Numbered from the stretch's first letter, positions 50,394 through 58,752 are shown. The stretch is DNA of 64,000 bases from Ornithoclostridium sp944380285 (GCA_963931165.1 OZ006985.1:1550001-1614000); one strand, 5' to 3'. Made by a program: numbers and translations. The notes: generated by a model not told the origin, from the letters alone.

Positions 50394-51331
50394 CTCAGCT
50401 TCGACGCCAGCTCGTCCATTCGTTTGACCAGCGGTTTCATAATGATGTCGATGACGTGTCCGACCTTGATCGAACACCACACCTCGTTCCACAATCCGTA
50501 AAAAGCCAGCTTGTATTCGAGCATCTCGGACGCGCCGTATTTTGCGACATAGCTGCCGACGAGCTTGAAACGCTCGCCCCAAAGGTTACGAAATTGAAAG
50601 AGGTCGTACTCGCGGTCGGCGTACATCGAGTTGAGCGGATCGATGAAGCCGCTGACTCGTCCCTTACTGTACATGATGTTTGCTACGTTGAGGTCGCCGT
50701 GGATGAGGCAAGGCGCGCTCGCCTTCTCGGAGAATATGATGTCATAGACGTCCATCGCCCTCTTCATTGCGTCGATTATCTCGCGGCTGAAAATACGGTC
50801 TTGCCTTGCGGCGGCAAAAATACTTTCCGCAAACGGGCGGTAGAACCCCTGCCAATCGTCGTACTTTGGCGACATGGTGTCGCCGTACTTGTCGGCGGTG
50901 AATGTGTGAATTGTGTGCAGCGCAGTCGTGACCTCGTCGGCAAACCTCTCCTTTTTGGCTTTCGAGCCGAGTTGCAGCGACAGCGACGTCAATGCGCTCT
51001 TGCCGTCTATCCTCTCCATGCCGTAGCATGCGACGGGCACACTTGCGTCCGCCTCGCGGCAAAACAAGATCTTTGGCATCGGCAGAGAACAAGCCGAGCC
51101 GAGCAACGACAAATCATGGGTCTCTTTGCGCATCATCGCACCGTCTACAAGCAGCTTTACGACCATTTCTCCGCCGTCAAAACTCACGCCGAAAGCGCGT
51201 CCGAACGACCCGCCGCCCAAATATTTAACTTTGCGCGGCTCAACCCCGAGCGCTTCTCTTGCCGCCGCCGACGCAAACTCCGCGCCGACTTTTTTGTCGA
51301 TATCTATTGATCTTGCCCTGCCGATTTCCAT
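50390..51331 (-). CDS. Aminoglycoside phosphotransferase-family kinase
   Basis: A 313-aa protein with the APH/choline kinase fold. It has a Gly-rich GGGSFGRAFGVSF loop, a VVKLLVDG lysine, the Brenner motif LIHGDLNVANIMYSKG with catalytic Asp and Asn, and the metal-binding Asp in SGFIDPLNSMYADREYD. Such kinases phosphorylate small metabolites or antibiotics, and the sequence does not show which. It overlaps the esterase gene downstream and has a consensus promoter with an inverted repeat. Resistance should not be assumed. Confidence 0.8.
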   Translation of the reverse strand: MEIGRARSIDIDKKVGAEFASAAAREALGVEPRKVKYLGGGSFGRAFGVSFDGGEMVVKLLVDGAMMRKETHDLSLLGSACSLPMPKILFCREADASVPVACYGMERIDGKSALTSLSLQLGSKAKKERFADEVTTALHTIHTFTADKYGDTMSPKYDDWQGFYRPFAESIFAAARQDRIFSREIIDAMKRAMDVYDIIFSEKASAPCLIHGDLNVANIMYSKGRVSGFIDPLNSMYADREYDLFQFRNLWGERFKLVGSYVAKYGASEMLEYKLAFYGLWNEVWCSIKVGHVIDIIMKPLVKRMDELASKLR

Positions 51332-51348
51332 AACTCACCTCAAAGGCA

Positions 51349-51377
51349 ATTATATCAAAGCGACACAAGTGTGTCAA
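51349..51377 (-). promoter_or_regulatory. Promoter and operator-like repeat of the kinase-esterase operon
   Basis: On the minus strand TTGACA (51377-51372), a 17-base spacer and TATAAT (51354-51349), a full consensus. The inverted repeat GACAC-aagt-GTGTC (51362-51375) overlaps the -35 box, so repression is plausible. Confidence 0.85.
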
Positions 51378-51462
51378 CCGCCAAAATCGAATAAACGGCT
51401 CAATCCTTTATGGCTTGAGCCCCGGGCAAGACAAAGTATGCGCGAAAAAGGTACGTTTTTCT

Positions 51463-51606
51463 CCGCGGTCAGCATGGTCTGCGCAAGTGGAGTGAGGACA
51501 AGCCGAAAAACGTTGTTTGTCGGTGCGTAACCTTTTCAACGAACCAAGCACATAAATTGCTATCTCTGCGGTCAGCATGGACCGCGCCGCGTGTATGTGG
51601 ACAAGC
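51463..51606. repeat. Degenerate partial copies of the repeat-element left end
   Basis: CGGTCAGCATGG followed by a diverged stretch and then GGACAAGCCGA occurs at 51466-51506 and again at 51569-51608. The first copy is followed by TTGTTTGTCGGTGCG, matching the region after the hairpin of copy B but lacking the hairpin and core. It looks like a decayed copy. The segment 51378-51462 has only a hairpin at about 51397-51421 and no gene. Confidence 0.6.
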
Positions 51607-51798
51607 CGACATAAAAATATCCGACGGCGTTTTGCCGTCGGAATTTTTTGTCGGTGCTCGCAGTTGAGGCGAGCGTATTTTGCGCAGGGGCGAGTCATCG
51701 ACCGCGCAGGTCAATACCCTTGGGTCTTAGCAAGCGGCGGGACGATGCCCCTGCGTAAAAGCCGCCGCCTCAACCTTGCCCACATGCGCGCGGCGCGG
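51582..51798 (-). repeat. Structured repeat element, copy B, at the gdhA 3' end
   Basis: Twin of the element at 18000-18190. Outer arms 51582-51605 and 51775-51798 pair over 24 positions with two G-U pairs and one mismatch. Stem P2 is GTTGAGGCG with CGCCTCAAC (51663-51671, 51766-51774). Stem P3 is TTGCGCAGGGGC with GCCCCTGCGTAA (51680-51691, 51747-51758). The P3 arms differ from copy A at several bases on both sides but still pair. The core matches copy A almost exactly. The hairpin CCGACGGC/GCCGTCGG with flanking A and T runs (51613-51647) could end the gdhA transcript. Confidence 0.82.
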
Positions 51799-51800
51799 TC

Positions 51801-53138
51801 TCAACAAACGCCCTGAACGGACATCGCGTTGGCGACCTTCTCGAAACCGGCGATGTTAGCGCCGACGATGTAGTTGCCGCTCATGCCGTATCTTTCGGCG
51901 GCGTCCTTGATGTTGTGGAAGATGTTGATCATGATGTGCTTGAGCTTTTCGTCGACCTCTTCGAACGACCAGAACGTCCTCATGCTGGACTGCGCCATCT
52001 CCAAAGCGGAGCATGCGACGCCGCCGGCGTTTGCCGCCTTCGCGGGAGCGAATTGGACGCCGTGGTTTTGGAAGTACTCCGCCGCCTCGATCGTGCAGGG
52101 CATGTTCGCGCCCTCTCCCACCGCTTTGACGCCGTTCTTGACCAAGGTCTCGGCGGAAGCGAGATCGAGCTCGTTCTGCGTAGCGCACGGAAGCGCGATG
52201 TCGCACGGAATGGTCCAGATGCCCTTGCAGCCGGCGACGAACTTCGCGGTCGGATGATACTTGACATACTCGGAGATACGTCCGCGGTTGCGCTCCTTGA
52301 TGAGTTTGATCGTCTCGAGGACGATGCCGTTTTCGTCATAGATATAGCCGGAAGAATCGCTCATTGCGAGCACGGTCGCGCCCAGCTTGTTCGCCTTCTC
52401 GTGGGCGTAGATCGCGACGTTGCCGCTGCCGCTGATGACGACCTTTTTGCCGTCGAAGGTCGCGTTTTTCTCTTTGAGCATCTCCTCCATGAGGTAGATG
52501 AGCCCGTATCCCGTCGCCTCGGTGCGGACGAGCGAACCGCCGTAGGTCAGACCTCTGCCCGTCAGCACGCCGACGTGCTCGTTGACGAGCTTCTTGTAGT
52601 AGCCGAACAAGTAGCCGATCTCTCTGCCGCCGACGCCGATGTCGCCCGCAGGGACGTCGGTATCCGCGCCGATGTGGCGATAGAGCTCGCTCATGAACGC
52701 CTGGCAGAAACGCATGACCTCAGCGTCGCTCTTGCCCTTGGGATCAAAGTCGGAACCGCCCTTGCCGCCGCCGATGGGAAGACCGGTCAGCGAGTTCTTG
52801 AAGATCTGCTCAAAGCCCAGGAACTTGATGATGGACAGGTTGACCGACGGATGGAAGCGCAAGCCGCCCTTGTAGGGACCGATCGCGCTGTTGAATTGCA
52901 CCCTGTAACCCTTGTTGACGTGCACGTTGCCGGCGTCGTCCACCCAGGGAACACGGAACATGATCACCCTCTCCGGCTCGACGAGCATTTCCAAAAGACC
53001 GAGCTTTTCATACTCGGGGTGCTTGTCGAAAACGAGCGAGATCGAAGAGAGGATCTCGGTCGCCGCCTGATGGAACTCGGGTTGACCGGGATTGCGCTCG
53101 ATGAGATCATCGAGGACTTTTTGCACATAAGCGTTCAT
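51801..53138 (-). CDS. gdhA: NADP-type glutamate dehydrogenase
   Basis: A 445-aa hexameric glutamate dehydrogenase interconverting glutamate with 2-oxoglutarate and ammonium. It has the substrate-binding YKGGLRFHPSVNLSI, the catalytic lysine region LTGLPIGGGKGGSDFDPKG, VPAGDIGVGGREIGYLFG and a Rossmann VVISGSGNVAIYAHEKA. Length and motifs fit the NADP-dependent biosynthetic type; cofactor choice is inferred. It has its own promoter and ends before repeat copy B, whose hairpin probably serves as its terminator. Confidence 0.96.
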   Translation of the reverse strand: MNAYVQKVLDDLIERNPGQPEFHQAATEILSSISLVFDKHPEYEKLGLLEMLVEPERVIMFRVPWVDDAGNVHVNKGYRVQFNSAIGPYKGGLRFHPSVNLSIIKFLGFEQIFKNSLTGLPIGGGKGGSDFDPKGKSDAEVMRFCQAFMSELYRHIGADTDVPAGDIGVGGREIGYLFGYYKKLVNEHVGVLTGRGLTYGGSLVRTEATGYGLIYLMEEMLKEKNATFDGKKVVISGSGNVAIYAHEKANKLGATVLAMSDSSGYIYDENGIVLETIKLIKERNRGRISEYVKYHPTAKFVAGCKGIWTIPCDIALPCATQNELDLASAETLVKNGVKAVGEGANMPCTIEAAEYFQNHGVQFAPAKAANAGGVACSALEMAQSSMRTFWSFEEVDEKLKHIMINIFHNIKDAAERYGMSGNYIVGANIAGFEKVANAMSVQGVC

Positions 53139-53177
53139 ATATACACCTCAAAATTTGCGTTCGATTTTAATGACGAT

Positions 53178-53206
53178 ATTTTAGCGCAACGCCGTATTGA
53201 TGTCAA
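53178..53206 (-). promoter_or_regulatory. Sigma-A promoter for gdhA
   Basis: On the minus strand TTGACA (53206-53201), a 17-base spacer and TAAAAT (53183-53178). GTTATCGGACA at 53229-53239, just upstream, matches one half of the 25-bp palindrome at 35108-35132 and may be a regulator half-site. Confidence 0.8.
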
Positions 53207-53354
53207 AAAATTTTATACAAAAAATTGAGTTATCGGACACTTTTGCCGAATTTTGTAGTATAACTCGCCAAAAGCGTCGCTTTTGCCGTCCGAAACTCCC
53301 CAAATATGCAACATCTGTTACTCAATTTCGCTGCCTTTCTATACTCGTCAATTA

Positions 53355-53383
53355 TTGACGTGCGGGCGCGTGCGTGGTAAAAT
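53355..53383 (+). promoter_or_regulatory. Promoter for the WYL regulator gene
   Basis: TTGACG (53355-53360), a 17-base spacer and TAAAAT (53378-53383), followed by AAGGAGG at 53391-53397 and the ATG at 53404. Confidence 0.78.
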
Positions 53384-53403
53384 AGTGATGAAGGAGGACC
53401 TCT

Positions 53404-54309
53404 ATGGTAGCCGATACTTTCATCATGTTGCTCGAGCTTCTCGCCCACGGAAAACTCACCGCAAAACAGCTGTCCGAACGCCTCGAAGTGTCCGAACGCA
53501 CGGTCTATCGCTACATCGACGTGCTTTCGGCGTCGGGCATCCCCGTCGTGTCCAACAAGGGCAAGGGCGGAGGCATCTCGATCGGCAGCGACTACCGTTT
53601 GACGAGCGCGCTCTTCGACAAGGCGGAGCTTCAATACATCGTCGCGGCGATCGAGGCTTTTTCCTCCCCGACCGTGTTCAGAGAAAAGGTGCTGCTCAAA
53701 CTCAATTCGATGCGCCCGTCCGCGGGCACGAGCGGCTTTGCCAACGAAGACTTTGCGGTAGACTTTTCGGACGCTCCGCAGGGCGACGCTTTCGGCGCAA
53801 AGTTGGACGCGCTGTCCGCCGCCAAAAAGGCGCGCAAGGCGGTCGAGATCTGCTATCACAACCGCCGCGGCGACATCTCCGAGAGGGTGATCGAGCCGTA
53901 CATCTTCGTCTACAACAACGGCAATTGGTATGTGTTCGCGCGGTGCCGCCGCGAGGACGCGATGCGCATGTTCAAGCTGTCGCGCGTCACGCACATCGTA
54001 CCGACAAATTCGGACTATGTGATACCGCCGCGATTCGAGCGCAGCTGGGACCTTGCCGACCCCACCAAAAAGCAAAAGATACACGTCGTGCTGCACGTCG
54101 GCGAAAAGGCGCGCTATGACGTAGAGGAATGGCTCGGGCTCGAAAACGTCCGCAAGACGGAAAAGGGCTATACCGCGCGCGGAGACGTGTTTGACAACGA
54201 GACGACGTTTGCCAAGCTGCTCTCCTTCGGCGACGCGATCGAGATCGAATCGCCCAAATCGCTAGCCGAAAAAATACGCGCGGCTCACGAGAGCGCCGCG
54301 CGCAGATGA
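53404..54309 (+). CDS. WYL-domain transcriptional regulator (YafY type)
   Basis: A 301-aa regulator. The N-terminal helix-turn-helix of the HTH_11 type covers about residues 1-60 (LTAKQLSERLEVSERTVYRYI). It is followed by the linker GKGGGISIGSDYRL and a WYL domain with EPYIFVYNNGNWYVFARCRR, where NNGNWYVF stands for the usual WYL core. A C-terminal WCX extension follows. WYL domains sense small ligands or nucleic acids. It is divergent from gdhA across a 265-bp gap, so it may control gdhA or itself. This is inference from position. Confidence 0.88.
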   Translation: MVADTFIMLLELLAHGKLTAKQLSERLEVSERTVYRYIDVLSASGIPVVSNKGKGGGISIGSDYRLTSALFDKAELQYIVAAIEAFSSPTVFREKVLLKLNSMRPSAGTSGFANEDFAVDFSDAPQGDAFGAKLDALSAAKKARKAVEICYHNRRGDISERVIEPYIFVYNNGNWYVFARCRREDAMRMFKLSRVTHIVPTNSDYVIPPRFERSWDLADPTKKQKIHVVLHVGEKARYDVEEWLGLENVRKTEKGYTARGDVFDNETTFAKLLSFGDAIEIESPKSLAEKIRAAHESAARR

Positions 54310-54324
54310 TCTTTTGATCACAGG

Positions 54325-54350
54325 GCGCCCCGTTTCGGGGGCGCTTTTTT
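54325..54350 (+). terminator. Intrinsic terminator after the WYL regulator gene
   Basis: GCGCCCC (54325-54331), loop GTTTCG, GGGGCGC (54338-54344), then TTTTTT (54345-54350), 16 bases after the stop codon. Confidence 0.92.
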
Positions 54351-54574
54351 CATGTCGCAAGCGTCCAAGCGGAGCCGCTTTTGAAATATATCGGCGCTCC
54401 CTCGCACATCCGAGCCAACACGGCGGGCGGAGCGCCCCACACTTTGAGCGATATGCCGCAGCTCTTCCCCAGCCCTATCGGCGTGGAGACCGCCTGAGCG
54501 AATATGCCCGACGCGTCCAATCTCGCCTTGACTCTCAATGCCGCCGCGCGCGAAGAAAATACGATCAAGTACAT
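54350..54574 (-). CDS. DUF3343 family small protein
   Basis: A 74-aa protein matching the DUF3343 family: an N-terminal YLIVFSSRAAALRVKARL strand and helix, then STPIGLGKSCGISLKVW with the single conserved Cys. The family has been proposed to act as a sulfur or selenium carrier because it often sits next to cysteine desulfurase-like genes. Here such a gene is divergent, 92 bp away. The ATG at 54574 follows GAGGTGG; a GTG two codons earlier is the alternative start. Confidence 0.78.
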   Translation of the reverse strand: MYLIVFSSRAAALRVKARLDASGIFAQAVSTPIGLGKSCGISLKVWGAPPAVLARMCEGAPIYFKSGSAWTLAT

Positions 54575-54584
54575 GTCCACCTCA

Positions 54585-54599
54585 CGATACTATGTATCG
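54585..54599. promoter_or_regulatory. Inverted repeat between DUF3343 and cysteine desulfurase genes
   Basis: CGATAC-TAT-GTATCG in the 92-bp divergent gap, close to the DUF3343 start. It could be an operator shared by both genes. No clear consensus promoter was found for either direction. Confidence 0.4.
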
Positions 54600-54666
54600 C
54601 GCGGCATTATCTAGAGCGCGCCTCAATACAATATATTGATCGACGACGATGTTTGTGAGGTGAAAG

Positions 54667-55794
54667 ATGATCTATTTGGACAACGCGGCGACTTCGCGCT
54701 TCAAGCCGCAATGCATGTTCGAGGCGATGATGCGCGAGTGCTCGGAGAGCGCCAACCCGGGGCGCGGCACACACGCCGACGCGCTCGCCTGCGCGGCGAG
54801 AACGGACGCGGCGCGCGAAGGCATGCTGTCGCTTTTGGGCGCGGACGAAAACTACGCCGGGGTCTTCACCTCGGGATGTACCGAAGCGCTCGACCTCGCG
54901 CTGCTCGGACTCAAGGGCTATCTCGCGAGCGGCACGGTCGTGACCACGGTCACCGAGCACAACTCCGTACTTCGCCCTCTCGAAAAATTGCGCGGCGAAA
55001 ACGACGTAAAGGTAGTGTACGCAACGCCCTCGCAGGGGCTTGCGATCACCGCAGACGACATCGCGCCTCTGCTTGACGAGTCGGTGCGATTGGTCGCGGT
55101 CAATGCGGTCTCAAACGTGACGGGACTTGCCAACGACGTTGAAAAAATTTGCGACGTGTGTGCGCAAAGAGGCATTTTCGTGCTCATCGACGGAGCGCAG
55201 GGCGCGGGACACGTCCCTCCTCCGCTCTCAAACAGGCGGGGCGTGATGTATGCGCTCGCCGCGCACAAGGGACTGCACGGTCCGCAGGGCGTGGGGATGC
55301 TGATCTTTGACCGTGACATCCCTCTCGACCCGATACGCTTCGGCGGCACCGGCACGGACAGCCTCTCGCTCGTACAGCCGCGCGGCATACCCGAAGGCTT
55401 CGAGAGCGGCACCCTCAACGCATGCGGGATCGCCGGCATGTACGCGGCGGCGAGGTGGACGCAGCTCAACTTCGATCAGATCAACGCGCGCATCGCCGCT
55501 CTGTCCGAGAGTGCGTGCCGCGGCTTGTCGTCGATCAAGGGGCTCAAAGTGATCGCCGAGTCGCGCAGCGGCGTTATCTCGTTCACGCTGAACGGCTTCG
55601 ACCCGTCCGAGATCGCCGACTATCTCAACGACAACAACATCGCCGTCCGCTCGGGACTGCATTGCGCGCCGCTGATGCACCGCTTCCTCGGCACCGAAGA
55701 GACGGGCGCGGTGCGCGTCGGGATAGGATTTTGCAACACCCCGTATCACATAGAAAAATTGGTCAGAGTGCTGCGGCTGCTTGTCGGGCGGTGA
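54667..55794 (+). CDS. Cysteine desulfurase family protein (class V aminotransferase fold)
   Basis: A 375-aa PLP enzyme. It starts MIYLDNAATSRFKP, has the cofactor-binding VTEHNSVLRPLEKL and FVLIDGAQGAGH, and the PLP lysine in ALAAHKGLHGPQG. The C-terminal part contains AVRSGLHCAPLMHRFLG, whose Cys in the RSGxHCAP motif is the expected catalytic cysteine. This subgroup is often described as cysteine desulfurase or selenocysteine lyase-like. The divergent DUF3343 partner supports a sulfur or selenium transfer role. GAGGTG precedes the ATG. Its stop directly abuts the converging small gene. Confidence 0.86.
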   Translation: MIYLDNAATSRFKPQCMFEAMMRECSESANPGRGTHADALACAARTDAAREGMLSLLGADENYAGVFTSGCTEALDLALLGLKGYLASGTVVTTVTEHNSVLRPLEKLRGENDVKVVYATPSQGLAITADDIAPLLDESVRLVAVNAVSNVTGLANDVEKICDVCAQRGIFVLIDGAQGAGHVPPPLSNRRGVMYALAAHKGLHGPQGVGMLIFDRDIPLDPIRFGGTGTDSLSLVQPRGIPEGFESGTLNACGIAGMYAAARWTQLNFDQINARIAALSESACRGLSSIKGLKVIAESRSGVISFTLNGFDPSEIADYLNDNNIAVRSGLHCAPLMHRFLGTEETGAVRVGIGFCNTPYHIEKLVRVLRLLVGR

Positions 55795-55977
55795 TCACTC
55801 CCCCGTCTTGAGCTTGTCGATCATCGCACGCAATCGCGCCGCCTGCACGTCGTCCAAAAACGGTCGGACGCGCGTGTAGAAATCCTCGAGCGCGGCGTCG
55901 TCGAGTTTACCTTCCGCCCTCGCGCGCTCAGCCGCGGAGACGAGCGCCGGGTCGAGATCGTCGTAATATCTTTTCAT
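55795..55977 (-). CDS. Small acidic hypothetical protein (60 aa)
   Basis: A 60-aa helical, charged protein beginning MKRYYDDLDPALVSAAERA and ending with a Lys-rich tail (MIDKLKTGE). No membrane segment, Cys or signal is present. GGAGGG lies just upstream of the ATG, giving good support for translation. The stop codon touches that of the converging desulfurase gene without any space. It is divergent from a 68-aa gene 63 bp away. No family is recognised. Confidence 0.62.
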   Translation of the reverse strand: MKRYYDDLDPALVSAAERARAEGKLDDAALEDFYTRVRPFLDDVQAARLRAMIDKLKTGE

Positions 55978-56040
55978 ATGCCCTCCTGCCTTCGCATTAT
56001 ATGCCGCAGACGGGCGAAGCGCGACAGCGCAAGGAGCAAA

Positions 56041-56247
56041 ATGAACGAACAGATTTTGGCGGCTCTCGCCGCCCAAGACCCTTCCCTCAAACCTCTTCTC
56101 GCCGCGATGAACGGCGGAGGCGACATGAGCGCGCTGCTGCCGCTGTTGATGTCGATGAACTCGGGCGCGCACGCCGAAAAGAAGAGCGCCGCCGTCCCTC
56201 TGCCGGACGACGACGCGATCAATGCGACTTTGAAGAGATTGGGTTAG
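56041..56247 (+). CDS. Small hypothetical protein (68 aa), Met/Ala/Leu-rich
   Basis: A 68-aa protein beginning MNEQILAALAAQDPSLKPLL. It has a central stretch rich in Met, Leu and Ala (MSALLPLLMSMNSG) that is amphipathic rather than clearly membrane spanning, and a C-terminus DDDAINATLKRLG. AAGGAG lies four bases before the ATG at 56041. It is divergent from the 60-aa gene and converges on the ABC ATPase gene. The two small genes probably share a promoter region. Function is unknown. Confidence 0.6.
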   Translation: MNEQILAALAAQDPSLKPLLAAMNGGGDMSALLPLLMSMNSGAHAEKKSAAVPLPDDDAINATLKRLG

Positions 56248-56286
56248 CAAAGTTCAAAACGCCGCAATACCGCCGCAGCCGATTTG

Positions 56287-56991
56287 TCACTCGGCGGTCA
56301 GCGCGCGCTTTATCTCTTCCGTTTTTTGCGACCTGTGTACGATATCCGCCCTTTCGCCGCGCGGCTCGTCGATGTTTGTTTCGTACAGTATACGGCACGG
56401 ACTGCCACCGAGGACGAGGATGCGGTCGGCAAGGTCGAAGCACTCGTCTATGCCGTGCGACACCATGAGCACGGTGCGCGGACGCGCTTTGAGCGCGGAG
56501 ATCAAGTATTCGGTCAGCGTCAATTTGAGCGCGACGTCGAGCGCGCCGAACGGCTCGTCTGTCAGCAGCACGTCGGACGGATGGCAGAGCGCCCTCGCGA
56601 GCGCGACCCTCGCCGCCTGTCCTCCGCTCATCTTGCCGGGCAGCCTGTTCTGCAAGCCGTCAATGCCGAGGCTGGAAAATACGCGGTCGATCTCGGCGTT
56701 CAGCGCCGCCCTGTCCGCATAGAGGTGCCCGACCGCGAAGCGCACGTTTTCCGCCGCGGTCAGCGCGGGGATGAGGCGCGTCTCTTGGAACAGATATGCC
56801 ACTCCCCTCTCCGTACCGTTGACCTCGCCGCCGTGGGCGAGCGCGCCGGCAATGCAATTGAGCAAGCTGGTCTTGCCGCACCCCGATCTGCCGAGAATGC
56901 AGACGACTTCGCCGTCCCCGACCTCGAGGTCGAAGCGGTCGAATATCTTTTTGTCGCCGTACGACAATTCAAGCCCTTTCACCGACAGCAT
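56287..56991 (-). CDS. ABC transporter ATP-binding protein (SsuB/TauB-like)
   Basis: A 234-aa ATPase with Walker A GRSGCGKTSLL, Q-loop FQETRL, signature MSGGQAARVALARAL, Walker B VLLTDEPFGALD and H-loop VSHGIDE, all intact. It groups by pattern with the nitrate/sulfonate/taurine/thiamine-precursor class. It overlaps the permease gene by 23 bases and is the last gene of a four-gene operon (regulator-binding protein-permease-ATPase). AAGGAGG precedes the ATG. The substrate cannot be fixed from sequence. Confidence 0.88.
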   Translation of the reverse strand: MLSVKGLELSYGDKKIFDRFDLEVGDGEVVCILGRSGCGKTSLLNCIAGALAHGGEVNGTERGVAYLFQETRLIPALTAAENVRFAVGHLYADRAALNAEIDRVFSSLGIDGLQNRLPGKMSGGQAARVALARALCHPSDVLLTDEPFGALDVALKLTLTEYLISALKARPRTVLMVSHGIDECFDLADRILVLGGSPCRILYETNIDEPRGERADIVHRSQKTEEIKRALTAE

Positions 56992-57757
56992 AGAGCCTCC
57001 TTGCCGCCCATGCGGCGAACGTCACAAAAAGTTCGGCAAGCGCGCCCAAGACGATCGCGATCACCGTCCAGCCGAGGATGCGGTCGGTCTGCAAAAAGCT
57101 CTGCGCCTGCATCATCCCCACGCCTATGCTGTCGCGCGTCTGCGCGAGCACTTCGGCGGCGATCGTCACTTTGAGCGTCAGCGACAGCGTAGAGCGCACG
57201 CCCTCGACGATCTGCGGCGCCATGCACGGCAAATACATTTTCGCCACCCTCTTCGCGGTCGGGACGCGGTATATCTTCGCCATCTCGACCAGCCGCGGAT
57301 CTACCGCTTCCGACGCGGCGATCATCGCCGAATATTGAACGGGAAAGAGGGTCATGAAGGTGACGATCAGCGGCATTTGACCGCTCGTCACCCAAAGCAG
57401 CGCGAGCATGATGACCGACATCGTCGGCACAGAGCGCATCACCGACATCAGCGGCGCGAACAATTTTTTGACGGGTTTGAACAAGATCGCGAGCGCGGCG
57501 AACACCGCCGCCGCGACGAGAGCGAGCGCCCAGCCGGCGAGCGCGCGCCAAATCGTGCCGCCTATCGCCGCATAGGTCGCGCCCTCTGTGAGCATGCGCC
57601 AAAGACCGCGAAAAGTCGCGCCCACCGACGGGACGAGCAGCTCTTCGCCGACCGCCGCCGCGGTGATCGCCCAAAGCGCGACGATGAACGCCGCCGCCCC
57701 GAGCGGATAGAGCGCGGACGACAGCCGCTTCAAGACCTTTTTCTTTTTGGCGGTCAT
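56969..57757 (-). CDS. ABC transporter permease (SsuC-like)
   Basis: A 262-aa permease with a basic N-terminus (MTAKKKKVLKRL) and about six hydrophobic segments. The EAA loop is in AASEAVDPRLVEMAKIYRVP, matching the BPD_transp_1 family of sulfonate/nitrate-type importers. The ATG overlaps the stop of the binding protein gene (TGATG), and its 3' end overlaps the ATPase gene. It would form the membrane channel of this importer. Confidence 0.87.
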   Translation of the reverse strand: MTAKKKKVLKRLSSALYPLGAAAFIVALWAITAAAVGEELLVPSVGATFRGLWRMLTEGATYAAIGGTIWRALAGWALALVAAAVFAALAILFKPVKKLFAPLMSVMRSVPTMSVIMLALLWVTSGQMPLIVTFMTLFPVQYSAMIAASEAVDPRLVEMAKIYRVPTAKRVAKMYLPCMAPQIVEGVRSTLSLTLKVTIAAEVLAQTRDSIGVGMMQAQSFLQTDRILGWTVIAIVLGALAELFVTFAAWAARRLYAVGERA

Positions 57758-58752
57758 CAGCCCTCGTAGTAGAACGCCGCGTCGGGCAGCTTGCCTCCGA
57801 TCGCCTGACCGTTGATCGCCATGATCGCCTGCGCCATCGCCTCAAACTCCGCCTTGCACGCCGCGCCGGTCGTAAAGGCGCAATTGCATCTTTCGAGCGT
57901 CTCGGCGGTGAAAGTCTGCGCCGCGAACGAGCTTTGCGGATAGACCTTCGCGATGATGCCGGCGACCTCGCCGCTGTGCTCGGTGACGAACGCGCCGTTG
58001 CCCTCGAGCGCGGCGATCAGCCTGTCCATAAACGCTTTGTCCTTTGCTACGTCGCCCTTGACGATGAGCACCGCCTGCGCATATCCGGTCGCGTCCGCGC
58101 CGGTGCGCGTCTGCCAAAGGCTCTGCAAGTCGAACAACTCGACCATACCCTTCGCCTTGGCGTTGGTGACCGCCGGTTCGGCGAGCACGCCGACGACGTC
58201 CTTGCCCTCTTTCTTCGCGGCGACGAGCTGCTGCATCACCTCGGAGCCGTCGTTTTTGTAGTTGACAGTGACCTTGCCCTCTTGCGCGGCGTCGCCCTGC
58301 ACTACATCAAGTTCCGCCTCTTTGAGCAGAGTTCGGAACACATAGTCGGGCACGCTGTTCTGCCCTATCGAATAGACGAGCTTGCCCTCGAGGTCGGCAA
58401 GCGTCTTCACGGAATTTGTCGTGCCCAGCACGAAAAGATTGCCGTGCGTGACCGTACCGACCAACTTGACGTCCTGCCCCTTGTTGTAGAGGTTGGCGGC
58501 GAGGTTGGCGGGAACGACCGCGATGTCCGACTGCACCGCCCTTTGAGAGATGGTGTTGGACGGGACGATCTCGACCGACTTTATGCCGTCCGGCACGTCG
58601 TTCAAGACGCTCACCGCGCCGAGCGCGGGCGCGCCGTCGGGGATGACGAAGGTGTAGCCTTCTTGCGGCTGTTCGGGATCGTCGCAGCCGACAAGCGCGA
58701 GTGCGGTGACGGCGAGAACCGCCGCGAGCATGATTGACAAAAATTTTTTCAT
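57757..58752 (-). CDS. ABC transporter substrate-binding lipoprotein (NMT1/SsuA-like)
   Basis: A 331-aa lipoprotein with a signal peptide (MLAAVLAVTALALVGC) and lipobox LVGC. The mature protein is of the NMT1/THI5/SsuA class: TFVIPDGAPALGAV, a repeated VPANLAANLYNKGQDVKLVG and the TLADLEGKLVYSIGQ hinge segment. Related proteins bind sulfonates, thiamine precursors or aromatic acids. Its place behind a TM1266-type regulator gives no clear substrate. AGGTGAAGAT precedes the ATG. Confidence 0.86.
   Translation of the reverse strand: MKKFLSIMLAAVLAVTALALVGCDDPEQPQEGYTFVIPDGAPALGAVSVLNDVPDGIKSVEIVPSNTISQRAVQSDIAVVPANLAANLYNKGQDVKLVGTVTHGNLFVLGTTNSVKTLADLEGKLVYSIGQNSVPDYVFRTLLKEAELDVVQGDAAQEGKVTVNYKNDGSEVMQQLVAAKKEGKDVVGVLAEPAVTNAKAKGMVELFDLQSLWQTRTGADATGYAQAVLIVKGDVAKDKAFMDRLIAALEGNGAFVTEHSGEVAGIIAKVYPQSSFAAQTFTAETLERCNCAFTTGAACKAEFEAMAQAIMAINGQAIGGKLPDAAFYYEG

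Noticed and set aside
50390..51331. Aminoglycoside resistance gene
   Set aside because: The APH fold is shared by many metabolite kinases. Nothing in the sequence or neighbours points to drug modification.
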